64,000 nt of DNA, from contig NC_085140.1 in assembly GCF_024139115.2 (NCBI RefSeq), positions 232,440,371 through 232,504,370 of the forward strand. Reading direction: 5' to 3'. The position numbers and the translations under genes were made by a program. Every line of letters begins with the position of its first letter. Position 1 is the stretch's first letter. Below are positions 10,791-21,959 of this stretch, piece after piece. This stretch comes from Armigeres subalbatus (taxonomy: Eukaryota > Arthropoda > Insecta > Diptera > Culicidae). Under the pieces are notes generated by a model that was given only the letters and a program-made list of their open reading frames with translations, had not been told where the DNA came from and searched no databases.

Positions 10791-11959
10791 TGTAACAATT
10801 CAGAGCCACATAGAACCATCATACTCTAACACCTAGCTTAAGGCATAATTATGAACCACGTTCGCATCGCCGAATATATCTGCTAGGGAGATAGCCAAGT
10901 GATGCTCTTCGCGAAAGCCAAGTGAGCATAATATCCCTGGCTCTTCCATTCAGACATCTTGATTATTTCTTCACCATGGAACAAACGAATGGAAAAATCT
11001 CCTGGGAAAGGACGAACAGCCTTATCTTGTTTACAAAAATTAGGCATTAATGGGATTATTTTTTTGTCTGTTTACGTCATGATTTATATTTAATTCACAG
11101 CCTCGGAAAATTGAAAAACTCAACAATAGTTTGATATTCTGGTGGGATATCTCGGAGAGAAAGCTTTTGCTTGTATTCCCGAAGCAGGTGTATATGTGAA
11201 GGAAGGATGAACTATCAGCCAATACCAAACTCGAGGTCAGAACACTGTTGTATTGTTGGAATGACAAATCATGAGGCATTTCAACTAATGAATTCAGAAG
11301 CTTTTCAATTTGTTATAACAGAAAAAACATATATCAGGAATATTAACTTGATGATGTGTTTTGTACAACTATACCAAAAAAAATATATCTTGCGGTACAC
11401 AACACGAACGGACCTGCACAAGCGTTCCAGGAACGCGTGCATGATTGTGAGGTGAATTGGAGTTATGGAACATTGTTTTTTTATATGCAAAAATGGCCCT
11501 CCCAGTGGAAACGATAGATAGGGATTTAAAAAACAAACTGATCAGCAGCATATAAGCATAAAAGCATATGGAGACGCATGGTATATTTGTGCGATGATTC
11601 ATCTTGTGACTAATTTTTATGCCTAATGATCAAGTTTGCATGCATTTGCATAGAACTTGTATCAAGAAAAACCTGAACGTTAATTGCATGTTGGGAAGCA
11701 CATGTTCTTGATTAACATTGCGATGAAGAAAACATTAGAATCATAATTTTAAACTGCCGGTTCCCGGGCGTCTTCTTAGCGATTTTCACAACTCTTTCAC
11801 AATTGTTTTATACACCTCATCTAGCTTTCTGTGTTTTGCATGCTTGGTATGTTTCAAGGGATCCGCATTTTTTGATCAGCTGGAGTACGGATGCTGTCAT
11901 TTAGAATGTAGAACATTTCGATATTCCCAATTCAATATGAGTGAAATTTACCGATTCCG
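10791..11959. other. AT-rich DNA, nothing recognised
   Basis: Frames are 94 codons or shorter and show no motif. No inverted or direct terminal repeats were found. Confidence 0.5.
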
Positions 11960-11979
11960 AAGAACTTCATAACGAAAAT

Positions 11980-12510
11980 CAACCCAGTTTGTTCATGCAA
12001 GCCACAAAAGCCCATGCGTGTTACATTGGACTCATGCAGATGTTATAGGTTCTCCTAATTGTTCTGGAGTTTCGATCAAGTGGTCTACAAGGTCAACTAC
12101 GCCTGATATCCAATCGAAATCAGCATGTCCATACAAGTCCATGTACACCTAGGTTCTAGATTTTCCAAATTGTTCTGGAGTTCAGATTAATTAGTCTACC
12201 AGGCTCATTTCGCCTGTTATCATGTCAAAGTCAACCCTGCATGTCCACACAAGTCCCTCGAGTCCATGCGAATTATGTGCAGCCCAAATTAGTGTGATGT
12301 AGATGTTCTAGGTTTTAAAAATTGTTCTGTTTTTCAGATCAGTTAGTCTACCAGGCCAACTCCGCCTGGTATCGAACCAAAATCAACCATTCAAGTCCAT
12401 ACAACCCTTGCGTGTTATGTGCAGCCTGAATTAGTTTGATGCAGATGTTCTAGGTGCAATAAATTGTTCTGGAATTCAAATCAATTGGTCTAAAAAGTCA
12501 ACCAAGCAGG
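11980..12510. repeat. Tandem array of about 140-bp units, four diverged copies
   Basis: ATTGTTCTGG (last base T in one copy) starts at 12058, 12169, 12321 and 12463. Each is followed by a TCAGAT/TCAAAT piece, a TGGTCTA or TAGTCTACCAGG piece and a CGCCTGGTATC-like piece. Spacings are 111, 152 and 142 bp, so units carry indels. There is no coding signal. Confidence 0.75.
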
Positions 12511-12529
12511 TACTGACTAGGATGAAGAT

Positions 12530-12850
12530 CATTCACGTTGGTGATTTGGACAGAGGAGAGCTGTGGGCAGAGCATTAGAAGAACAAAGAATTCGTAATTG
12601 GTAGATCGATTTTCCCAACAATGGATCACCGGTGAAACCTGGAAAAAGATAATGGAGCGAAGATAGGCCAAAGTCTGCGATCCAAAACCAGAGGAGCCAG
12701 AGTCTCATCCCGTCAATAATACTTTCCGTTCCGGATCAGAAAGTGACTCGATCATGTCAACGGGCCAAGCAGCGTGGGCTAACTCTCCCGCTGGCAAGGG
12801 GACGGTAAAGAAAGCCATAGCAAGACATGCTGTCTTGGTACAGTGATCAC
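12530..12850 (+). pseudogene. Fragment of RTE family 3 (endonuclease-RT linker)
   Basis: QWITGETWKKIMERR, AKVCDPKPEEP and TGQAAWANS match, with decay, the linker QWITDETWRKIEERREAK...KRAWADSL of the RTE element at 45.2-48.1 kb. DNA identity is visible at CAATGGATCACCGGTGA and AAACCAGAGGAGCCA. Frames are broken and neither end of the fragment is defined. Confidence 0.65.
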
Positions 12851-12918
12851 CACGTCACTATCCAAGTCGTTTCTAGGTGGACCTTAAACAGAATAACAGC
12901 GATTTCAATATTGCTTTT

Positions 12919-13066
12919 TTTATTGGCTTTTTTGGTGATAACATAACATATGGCCCTCTGCTAAGCTTCAGTTTCTATTTATTTCACACTTGCCGCTCCA
13001 TTGCAGTGCCAATCGAATCTGTATCTACATTATTTTTATCTAATTATCACCAAAAAAGCCAATAAA
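12919..13066. repeat. Inverted repeat with perfect 23-bp arms
   Basis: TTTATTGGCTTTTTTGGTGA plus TAA at 12919-12941 has its exact reverse complement at 13044-13066, about 100 bp apart. It may be a small MITE of about 150 bp. No target duplication was identified. Confidence 0.6.
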
Positions 13067-13424
13067 ATAATTTCGATAAAGTCACGCGGAGAACAAAACG
13101 ATCCTAATTAAAGAAACTGACTTGTTTGTACTCTGTAGCTAGCCTGGTTATCGAATTTGAAAGCTTTAGAAGTGAACACTTTCGTAAAGTCACTTCGAGG
13201 ATTGTACAAAAATGTAAGTTTCAGACATAATAACATGAACATCATTCAGAATCAGTGTAAGCAGATCCTCTTTGCGTAACTTTACTATAAGAAACTTTGA
13301 GTGATCCTAGTCCGAATTCAGGAGAAGAAGACTCCGGCAGCAGCAGGCTAGACTCCGTGCCAATTGTTGTGAAGCTTAGTATAATTCTAGTGCAGGTGAA
13401 CGAAATTCAAGATTCACTCCATTT
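13067..13424. other. Nothing recognised
   Basis: Unremarkable AT-rich DNA between an inverted repeat and a satellite. Confidence 0.5.
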
Positions 13425-13860
13425 GGTACGATCCTTTGAAATGAACCATTCGGCCAAATAACTTTCAGCCTAATAGTCTGTTTGGTCAAACAACTTTCGA
13501 CCAAACGACCCTTCCCCAAATGATCCTTTCGGCCAAATGACCCTTTCGGCCAAATGACCTTTTCGGCCAAACGACCCTTTCGGTCAAACGACCCTTTTGG
13601 CCAAATGACCCTTTCGGCCAAACGACCCTTCCGGATAAATGACCCTTTCGGCCAAATGACCCTTTCGGCCTAACGACCCTATGGCCAAATTACCATTTCG
13701 GCCTAATAACCCTTTCGGACAAACGACCCTTTCGGCCGAATGACCCTTTCGGCCAAACGACCTTTCCGGCCAAATGACTCTTTCGGCCAGATGGGTTTCC
13801 GCCGAATGGTTTGTTCGGCTTATTGGCATTCGGCCAAATGGCTTTCGGCCCTTCTCCATT
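13425..13860. repeat. 17-bp minisatellite, CCCTTTCGGCCAAATGA type
   Basis: About 25 imperfect copies of CCCTTTCGGCCAAATGA alternate with an ACGA-ended variant. Because 17 is not a multiple of 3, the minus strand reads the same 17-residue peptide (roughly SFGRKGHLAERVIWPKG) in more than one frame, giving overlapping pseudo-ORFs (13376-13621, 13584-13886, 13690-14028). These are satellite artefacts, not genes. Confidence 0.9.
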
Positions 13861-14037
13861 AAATGTATTGAAAAAAGAAAGGTCAAAACAGAACTTCAGG
13901 GGTCTAGTACGCATTATATCTTTTATTATGCATGTTTTTGCATTAATTAATATGCATTGCCAACCATCCTTGAAGAAAAAAAAATTTGGTTTTGATTTTT
14001 TTTCTTGTGACCCTTTGGGAAAAAACAATGATTTTCC

Positions 14038-14226
14038 ATGTCTGAAACTTGATTATGCATATGTACAACATGTGATAGATTTAGTTCGGAAAAGGTATTG
14101 GAGGGTAACCGCCCCTTCGGTGGGGTTTGATCCCACAACCCCACCGAAGGGGCGGTTACCCTCCAATACCTTTTCCGAACTAAATCTATCACATGTTGTA
14201 CATATGCATAATCAAGTTTCAGACAT
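14038..14226. repeat. Perfect 88-bp inverted repeat with a 13-nt loop
   Basis: Bases 14038-14125 are the exact reverse complement of 14139-14226. The loop is TTTGATCCCACAA. The inner arm is GC-rich (CCGCCCCTTCGGTGGGG) and the outer part AT-rich. GGTTTGATCCCAC near the centre resembles a tRNA B box, and TAACCGC also occurs in the tRNA-like module at 56.65 kb. It may be a self-duplicated tail of a tRNA-like repeat. Confidence 0.9.
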
Positions 14227-14329
14227 AGTAATTAATTTCCACTCCGGGTGGCTTAATACCCGGCTCATAGGCAATTAACTTTGAATGTGCCGAATGATTT
14301 TCCAATAATTCCGAAATGCAATGTCTGAT

Positions 14330-14537
14330 CGGGCCAATTTTCATTAGCAAACAATGGGACCGTATTCCCGTCGACTCCAACTTGATGTGAGTAAATCGGG
14401 TAAAGCTATGTTCCAAAAAGTGTGTCCACAAAATTTGTACACATACCCACATACACACATGCAGACATCACCTCAGATCGTCGAGCTGAGTCGATCAGTA
14501 TATAACACTATGGGTCTCCGGGCCTTCTTTTTGGAGT
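14330..14537 (-). repeat. Partial copy of the common CTTTCTCGTA repeat
   Basis: The reverse strand carries GGAGACCCATAGTGTTATAT, a CGACTCAGCTCGACGA-like stretch and a TGTGTATGTGGGTATGTG core, then CCCATTG, matching the copies at 25.4 and 56.3 kb. Its CTTTCTCGTA end is missing (a break near 14537). Confidence 0.65.
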
Positions 14538-14539
14538 AA

Positions 14540-15129
14540 TGGTCTACTGCCGTTTTGTCCCATGTACATAGGAAATCTCAGCAAACATGTAACAAATATG
14601 CGTATGACGGCAGTATACCCTTTCAGTACAACTTTGTTGATAACAGGTATTTAGTTAGCACACGCTAGGGAAACATGGTGTTTATTAGCGGAGAACACAA
14701 AACCGGTATAGGTACCTTATTCGAACCTGATGGCCTGAAAAAAAAACACCGAGGTCCATCATCAATAAAGCCGAAAGCAATACGAAACGGAAATCTGCAA
14801 ATAATAAAATTATGGAAGATAATACATAACAGTTATCAATACTTCCAACTATTACTCTCGCAGCCATGTTACAGAATTCGCTCTCTTTCAGTCAGCCTTA
14901 AAAAAACCTAGGAAGTGGAACTATTTGACTTATACGGACTCAATATGTGTAATAGGTTCATTAAAAATTTAACAAAGCCGTGCGGCCACAATTTTATTGA
15001 ACAATATATTATGTTGTGCCAATCTAAAAAAAATCGAATTCTGACATTCGAATCGTTCGGAATACGAAACGAAACGGTACTCAACGCGCCGCATATATTT
15101 TCCATTTAGCGACTAGATACTTCTGATGT
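14540..15129. other. Nothing recognised
   Basis: Short frames of 60-78 codons on both strands and no motif. AT-rich. Confidence 0.5.
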
Positions 15130-16060
15130 GGAGCTTTCCTAGCACATGTTCAAATATCTACCTTACCCAGTCAATATTTGCCTGCCGACGAAAATTGTCA
15201 AATTGCCAAAGCAAACAGCAGAAATCACTTTCACGTGCATCCATCCGCTCAGTGCAAACATATTTCAGAAGGATATGACTCGGCGCGGGTACTGATGCTA
15301 ATTTATTTAATTTCAACACTTTTGTTTAATCGATGAGGCCCACTTATGGGAATGGGGCCCGTTCCTAGCGATGCAGCACACAGCGCAAAACCGTCGCCTC
15401 TAACATGATAAATAGCGATCATGTTCATGTAGGCGAGCATTAGCTTTCATGCTCCGCACGATGATGTATCCGCTGCATGACACGACCGACGACGCCTGTT
15501 CGGAACCTACATGGCCGAGAGTTCACATATGCGGTGGAAAATTACCCCCTCGTTGGCATTTTCGCTCGATTTGCTTTGCTTGTTTCATGATCAGAGCACG
15601 TTATGCCCGGAATTTCGCCTCACTTCCTGCACTGGTCCTGACGGCTGGCGGTGCACTGTTGGGTGACCCGTGGGAATGGAATAGCAAATTCCATCACTTT
15701 GTGATAGTGGCCAAACGGTAAACCGATAGAGGTATGCAGTCGGGTCCTTCATTCAACTTTTATCAGACCCTTATTCGAGTTACTGTTTCGTTCTTTGAGA
15801 GCTGTTGTGAAAGCTTTCCGCTTGGAGCACGGAAGCATGATGGAATTACAGAGCGATTTTTTTACTATCGCTCTTGCGGAATGTCCTGTCTAACTTGTGT
15901 CGCTTGTTCTAAGAATTTCATTGCACTCTTTATGGGTAACATACGATGTTGTGAGAAAAGAGGAGGGAGATATGATAAAATCGTCACCATTGTAACGATT
16001 TTCGGAATATTTTTGCATCAGCAGACAATTGGAAACCATGGGGAAATGATAGAATGAAAA
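15130..16060. other. GC-richer uncharacterised island
   Basis: Bases 15240-15720 are of balanced composition with E-box-like CACGTG and ATCGAT sites. Frames at 15449-15721 (90 codons) and 15734-16057 (107 codons) on the plus strand are not recognised and contain little that looks protein-like. No copy is visible elsewhere in the window. A single-copy regulatory region is plausible. Confidence 0.35.
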
Positions 16061-17384
16061 TTGTTTATAATCTAAAAGATATTAAGTGTAGAATAACATA
16101 CCATGCGTCCGCCTTTCTAATTTTTGTGTGGATAGCTTTAGTTAGGTATTCCACCAAACGCATGAAGTTTTAGTTTTTCTATGCTACTTGCCTAACCTAC
16201 GTTATTGTAGATAAAGTTTTGTTATATTTGCCCCTTATACGACAAATATAAAGGAAAAAAAGATTCTTACCTCCGAAAAGCGCTTAGATCCCTCTTTTTC
16301 TAAATACATTTTCCTCGCGGTTCTAGCAATGATAACACCCAGTGTGTACAGATAACTTCATCTCTCCTTCTTGGAAATAAATGTGTTGTTGAGCGAACAC
16401 TGGGCCATCATATGAAGCGTAGCGTTTTCCAACTAAAACATAAATTTGCCTTTTTGGTAATAAAATCATTAGGGTGACTCAAACGCAGAAGTGATTCGTA
16501 TTTGTGCATTTGCTAGAACCATGTTTGACTTTCTCGTATTCCTACTGAACTGCGTAAAATCTTGCACGACTCGAGGCAATGTAGCTGAATATGTTCTCTT
16601 TTTTTTTTGTTTACCTTCACATTTGCAGTGCTAAGAGATTTACAGCAGGTGGTGGGGAAATGCCCATAGAATTAGTATTAGTAGAAAAGCAGGCCAAGTT
16701 CCAGATGGAATGTTGAGCCATAGAAGAAGAAGAAGGTGGTAGATAAAAACCATTGGCGAAGCTTTGATCATATTGGTGAGTCAATAATGGCAAACAAATT
16801 GTTGTTCAATTTTTGTGCGATTCGGAATCATGACACTGTGATACTCAGTCAAACGCCCTACCAACTGCAACAGATAAGCTTACTGTTACAGCATAGTGCT
16901 ATGGTTGAATTACATTCTACCAAGGCACCAATGATTACTTTGTGTCAACATCTCAGGTCCCAACCAAAAATATTTGAAGACGATCATTGAAAAGCAATGG
17001 TAACTGAGTTTTGGGTATCTCGAAGGACGAAATCTGTTGAAACACATAGAAGATCTGTTCCGATTATAAAACAATGTTCTACAAAGTTGTCGAGGATGGG
17101 TATGGCTTGCATTTAGTTGTTGTTGCAATGAATTTTGTTTATACCACTTATACCACAAACCAGAGTTACGATTTTTTTAGGGTCAAAATCATGCCGAAAA
17201 CACTAGATCAATTTGAAGCACACCTAAATTTCAACCAATTGAGCTGAAATTTTCATCAGAAGTCTATCTTACACACCTAAAAATAATCATGCAATTTTAG
17301 GTGCTGTGACACCGACATATACGAGCGTCATTTTTGACGTAAAATTAGGTGGTACTTTAATTTTACATCTCAATTTTATTGACA
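16061..17384. other. AT-rich DNA with a SINE tail scrap at about 16690-16735
   Basis: AAGCAGGCC...GGAATGTTGAGCCATAGAAGAAGAAGAAGG resembles the 3' end of the Feilai-like SINE (AAGCAGG...TGCCAA then GAAGAAGAAG). It would be a 5'-truncated remnant. The rest shows nothing I recognise. Confidence 0.4.
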
Positions 17385-18035
17385 AAAAAATTGATTGATC
17401 AGAACGAGAATCGAACTTATGTCCGCTGAGTGAGAGCCCAGCACGCTACCACTCAGCTATCACCGTTTCTTGAAAGAGGGATGATCGAAGTAAAACTGGT
17501 TCCACGATTTGCACTGAACAAGTATTTCACTGCATCAAGTCCAGTACTGGTAGTTTTCGTGACTGTCATGTGAAAGCGAAAACATTGCATTTTCATTTTC
17601 AAGAGACCAAATGAAAATGTAGCCGTCTCCCGGTCACCTGTCACATTTCAAGCAGTCATGATGGGAATTTTGCTTTGTTTTGAAATCCAAATTTCCAAAT
17701 AGTTTTAATAGATCTGTGCAAATAACGATGACTAGTCGATAAAATGATTGTATTGTTTTTGATTTTCGAGTTAGAAGTAACATTATTGAAGAAGAAACAG
17801 CTTGTTTACAATAGTTTGATGCGCTTTCATGAAATAAAAATCCGTGAAAATTTAGCAAAATTCCTTTCATTGTTTATGTTTTCTATGAAAGCGGGAGAGA
17901 ATAAAATGTAAATATCGCGTGACCTCTCTCAATGAAAATGAAAATCTCAGTACTGATCAAGTCATTGACTGATTGTGCGTTGCAACGGGTGCTGTGTTTA
18001 GGTTCCGTGGCATGTAATTTTAAATCATCCGAATC
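17385..18035 (-). mobile_element. tRNA-like repeat, interrupted by a hAT-type MITE
   Basis: On the minus strand a tRNA-like module (about 17465 down to 17395) reads TAGCTGAGTGGTAGCGTGCT then AGTTCGATTCTCG, close to A-box and B-box consensus. Upstream of it lie TTGATGCAGTGAAATA and, beyond the MITE, AACACAGCACCCGTTGCA. The sister copy at 61078-61290 has the same order without the MITE. The tRNA module is not at the 5' end, so this is not a textbook SINE. Similarity beyond these modules was not measured. Confidence 0.65.
17542..17955. mobile_element. 414-bp hAT-type MITE, 8-bp target duplication ATCAAGTC
   Basis: The ends are CAGTACTGG...CAGTACTG. The duplication ATCAAGTC is at 17534-17541 and 17956-17963. 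The subterminal sequence (on the reverse strand GAGAGAGGTCACGCGATATT) matches the copy at 35295-35712. Eight-base duplications and CAG-starting ends are typical of the hAT superfamily. There is no transposase. The minus-strand frame at 17634-17870 has no hAT motif. Confidence 0.9.
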
Positions 18036-18039
18036 TGTT

Positions 18040-18485
18040 TATGTCATGTGGTTTTGTGTTGTATTGTAATGATATTGAAATGCTAATATCATCTTCCAAA
18101 CTTGTACGTACATGTTCATGATAGAATTAGAGGCGAAAGTATAGAATTGATAGTTTCCGTTAGGATACGGCAGGCATGAAGAATGTTTCTATAGAAGTCG
18201 ATTTGAAAGCGAGCGGAGGGCAATATTTGTGATGGCACATATCACACGACCTTCCTTCTGCCAAGCTCCCGTATGAAGGGAGAGGGAAGAATATCAGTGT
18301 GGAAGCTGATATATCTCCACTGGCAAAAGGAAGGTGGTTTGACTTGCTCATATGCCATCGCGTGCGGAAGGATTTGCTATCGACGAGTACTGTCTCCAAA
18401 TTTCTAATATGACATCACCGATTAGTCGAATAGGATTTTTATTACATAGTTCTGTTTTCTCATTGCGTCTGTCTCGTCGTATCCT
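18040..18485. other. Nothing recognised
   Basis: Mixed-composition spacer before the RTE tail. The 79-codon minus-strand frame at 18160-18399 has no recognisable motif. Confidence 0.45.
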
Positions 18486-18504
18486 CATTCATTCATTTAT
18501 TTAG

Positions 18505-21500
18505 TTAACATCTAAACAGATAACACTGAATCAACAATTTGACGCCACAATGCACGGTTCGAGGCCGCATCTCTCCATCCTCGGATACGCCCCACGCTCG
18601 CCAAGTCGTTCTGCACCTGGTCTGCCCATCTCGCTCGCTGCGCTCCACGCCGTCTCGTACCTGCCGGATCGGAAGCGAACACCATCTTTGCAGGGTTGCT
18701 GTCCGGCATTCTTGCAACATGTCCTGCCCATCGCACCCTCCGGCTTTAGCTACCTTCTGGATACTGGGTTCGCCGTAGAGTTGGGCGAGCTCATGGTTCA
18801 TTCTTCGCCGCCACACACCGTCTTCTTGCACACCGCCAAAGATGGTCTTAAGCACCCGTCTCTCGAATACTCCGAGTGCTTGCAAGTCCTCCTCGAGCAT
18901 TGTCCATGTTTCATGTCCGTAGAGGACTACCGGTCTTATTAACGTCTTATACATGACACATTTGGTGCGGTGGCGAATCTTTTTCGACCGCAGTTTCTTC
19001 TGGAGCCCGTAGTAGGCCCCACTTCCACAGATGATGCGCCTTCGTATTTCACGACTAACGTTGTTGTCAGCCGTTAGTAAGGATCCGAGGTAGACGAATT
19101 CCTCGACCACCTCGAAGGTATCCCCGTCTATCGTAACACTGCTTCCCAGGCGGGCCCTGTCGCGCTCGGTTCCGCCCACAAGCATGTACTTTGTCTTTGA
19201 CGCATTCACCACCAGTCCAACTTTTGTTGCTTCACGTTTCAGGCGGGTGTACAGTTCTGCCACCTTTGCAAATGTTCGGCCGACAATGTCCATGTCATCC
19301 GCGAAGCAAATAAATTGACTGGATCTGTTGAAAATCGTACCCCGGCTGTTACACCCGGCTCTCCGCATGACACCTTCTAGCGCAATGTTGAACAACAGGC
19401 ACGAAAGTCCATCACCTTGTCTTAGTCCCCGGCGCGATTCGAACGAACTGGAGTGTTCGCCCGAAATCTTCACACAGTTTTGCACACCATCCACCGTTGC
19501 TTTGATCAGTCTGGTAAGCTTCTCAGGAAGCTGTTCTCGTCCATAATTTTCCATAGCTCTACGCGGTCTATACTGTCGTATGCCGCCTTGAAATCAACGA
19601 ACAGATGGTGCGTTGGGACCTGGTATTCACGGCATTTTTGAAGGATTTGCCGTACAGTAAAGATCTGGTCCGTTGTCGAGCGGCCGTCAACGAAGCCGGC
19701 TTGATAACTTCCCACGAACTCGTTCACTAATGATGACAGACGACGGAAGATGATCTGGGATATCACTTTGTAGGCGGCATTAAGGATGGTGATCGCTCGA
19801 AAGTTCTCACACTCCAGTTTGTCGCCTTTCTTGTAGATGGGGCATATAACCTCTTCCTTCCACTCCTCCGGTAGCTGTTCGGTTTCCCAGATTCTGACTA
19901 TCAGTATGTGCAGGCAAGTGGCCAGCCTTTCCGGGCCCATCTTGATGAGCTCAGCTCCGATACCATCCTTACCAGCTGCTTTATTGGTCTTTAGCAGTTG
20001 AATAGCATCCTTAACTTCCCTCAAGGTGGGGGCTGGTTGGCTTCCATCGTCCGCTGAACTGACGTAGTCATCTCCTCCGCTGCCTTGACTTTCACTGCCT
20101 GTACTCTCAGCGCCATTCAGATGTTCCTCGTAGTGCTGCTTCCACCTTTCGATCACCACACGTTCGTCCGTCAAGATGCTCCCATCCTTATCCCGGCACA
20201 TTTCGGCTCGCGGCACGAAGCCTTTGCGGGATGCGTTGAGCTTCTGATAGAACTTGCGTGTATCTTGAGAACGGCACAGCTGTTCCATCTCCTCGCACTC
20301 CGCTTCTTCCAGGCGGCGTTTCTTCTCCTGAAAAAGGCGGGTCTGCTGTCTCCGCTTCCGTCTATAACGTTCCACGTTCTGCCGGGTACCTTGCTGCAGC
20401 GCGACCGCCCGCGCTGCGTCCTTCTCCTCCAGAATCTGTCTGCACTCTTCGTCGAACCAATCGTTCCGTCGACTTCGTCCCATATACCCGACGTTGTTCT
20501 CCGCTGCGTCGTTAATGGCTGCTGTAACTGTACTCCAGCAGTCCTCAAGAGGGGCCCCATAGAGCTCACCCTCTTCCGGCAACGCTGCCTCGAGATGCTG
20601 CGCGTATGCAGTGGCGACATCAGGTTGCTTCAGTCGCTCCAGGTCGTACCGCGGCGGTCGTCGGTACCGAACATTGTTGATGACGGATAGTTTTGGGCGC
20701 AGTTTAACCATGACCAGATAGTGATCAGAGCCGATGTTAGCGCCACGATATGTCCTGACGTCGATAATGTCGGAGAAGTGCCGTCCATCAATCAGAACGT
20801 GGTCGATTTGTGATTCTGTCTGCAGTGGTGATCTCCAGGTGTACCGATACGGGAGGCTGTGTTGGAAGTAGGTGCTACGAATGGCCATATTCTTGGAGGC
20901 GGCGAAATCAATTAGTCGTAGGCCGTTTTCGTTCGTCAGCCGGTGAGCGCTGAACTTTCCAATAGTCGGTCTAAACTCCTCCTCTTGGCCAACCTGAGCG
21001 TTCAAATCTCCTATGATGATTTTGACGTCGTGGCTTGGGCAGCTGTCGTACTCACGTTCCAGCTGCGCGTAGAATGCGTCCTTATCATCATCAGTGCTTC
21101 CGGAGTGTGGGCTATGGACGTTGATTATGCTGAAGTTGAAGAACCGGCCTTTGATCCTCAACCTGCACATTCTTTCATTGATCGGCCACCACCCGATCAC
21201 GCGCCTTTGCATATCGCCCATCACTATGAAAGCTGTTCCCAGCTCGTGTGTGTTGCCGCAGCTCTGGTAGATGGTATGGTTACCTCTAAACGTTCGCACC
21301 ATTGATCCCTTCCAACAAACCTCCTGCAGCGCTACGATGCCGAATCCACGGTCCTTGAGCACATCGGCGAGTATGCGTGTGCTCCCGATGAAGTTGAGAG
21401 ATTTGCAGTTCCACGAACCGAGTTTCCAATCGCTAGTCCCTTTTCGTCGCAGTGGTCTTCGCCGATGGTTCCGGTCCGTACTCTCTTGTTGATTGTTCGT

Positions 21501-21508
21501 TGCTTATG
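18505..21508 (-). pseudogene. RTE endonuclease/reverse transcriptase, one frameshift from intact
   Basis: The protein nicks target DNA and reverse-transcribes the element RNA. The frame is open from about 21508 without an obvious ATG. Endonuclease: GSWNCKSLNFIGS, ALQEVCWKG, GDLNAQVG, SQIDHVLIDGRHF and the SDH triad in GANIGSDHYLV. RT: KTNKAAGKDGIGAELIK, PIYKKGDKLECENFRAIT, QAGFVDGRSTTDQIF, catalytic FKAAYDSID, GLRQGDGLSCLLFN and FADDMDIVG. C-terminus: RPVVLYGHETWTM, RWAGHVARM-like and NRALWRQIVDSVL. A 1-nt deletion at about 19525 (CTTCCTGAG against CTTCCCTGGG in the sibling) shifts the frame. All catalytic residues that I can place are present. Confidence 0.9.
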
Positions 21509-21946
21509 ATTTTTAAAGGCTGGCTTGCAGGGCCTGACACCAAACCCCCTAAATTTCCGGAGGACCATTCCTCCTTATTTCCGGTGGATCATGGTGCACA
21601 GTTTCACTTAGAGTCCCTCGCTGGCACTCGGACGATGATCAGCCGCCCCTAACATGGAGAACAGACGCTGTTGTGAGCCGATCCTGACATGGAGAACAGA
21701 CGCTCAATAAGATTTGCACCTCCGGAGAGGAGCAAACTCCCCCTTCCCTGTCAGCATACGACCATAGTTCCCACCGGGGTTGGTTACCCGATCTTCCCTA
21801 AGGTTGCTCGTATCCCGGCCAGCACCGCGGGGAGGTAGGGATAGGAGTTGCTGGGTAAGAGGCTAAGGACCGCGAGATGGGGTCTATTTTATTCCTTCAG
21901 GTACGCGAAGTACCAATGGTACGCTTTACCCAGCATTTGCCGTGCC
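21509..21946 (-). promoter_or_regulatory. 5' leader of RTE family 1
   Basis: About 440 bp, GC-rich relative to its surroundings, with conserved blocks such as ACTCCTATCCCTACCTCCC and GGGTAACCAACCCCGGTGGG. It is shared with the copies at 29.8 and 39.7 kb, so it is part of the element. RTE leaders normally hold an internal promoter. Promoter activity is inferred, not seen. Confidence 0.55.
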
Positions 21947-21959
21947 TTTGACAATCATA

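Larger units (their letters stand above)
18486..21946 (-). mobile_element. RTE-clade non-LTR retrotransposon family 1, nearly complete
   Basis: Read from 21946 to 18486: about 440 bp of 5' leader, one long frame for endonuclease plus RT, a very short 3'UTR and an AATGAATGAATGAGG tail. A single coding frame with a simple-repeat tail fits the RTE clade. The leader start (GGCACGGCAAATGCTGGG) matches the copies at 29836 and 39680. No target duplication is obvious. The copy at 29836-32547 is its close sibling, in the opposite orientation. Confidence 0.85.

Noticed and set aside
11980..12510. CRISPR-like regular repeats
   Set aside because: Units are 111-152 bp, diverged and without distinct spacers; the setting is eukaryotic.
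13376..14028. Overlapping minus-strand frames with GRKGHLAERV repeats
   Set aside because: Produced by the 17-bp satellite in shifted frames; no start context or conserved non-repeat part.
17395..17465. A functional tRNA gene
   Set aside because: A and B boxes are present, but the acceptor stem does not pair and the module sits in a multi-copy repeat.
20085..20690. 201-codon plus-strand frame
   Set aside because: It is antisense to the RTE endonuclease/RT linker and recurs antisense in the sibling copy; a shadow of real coding sequence.
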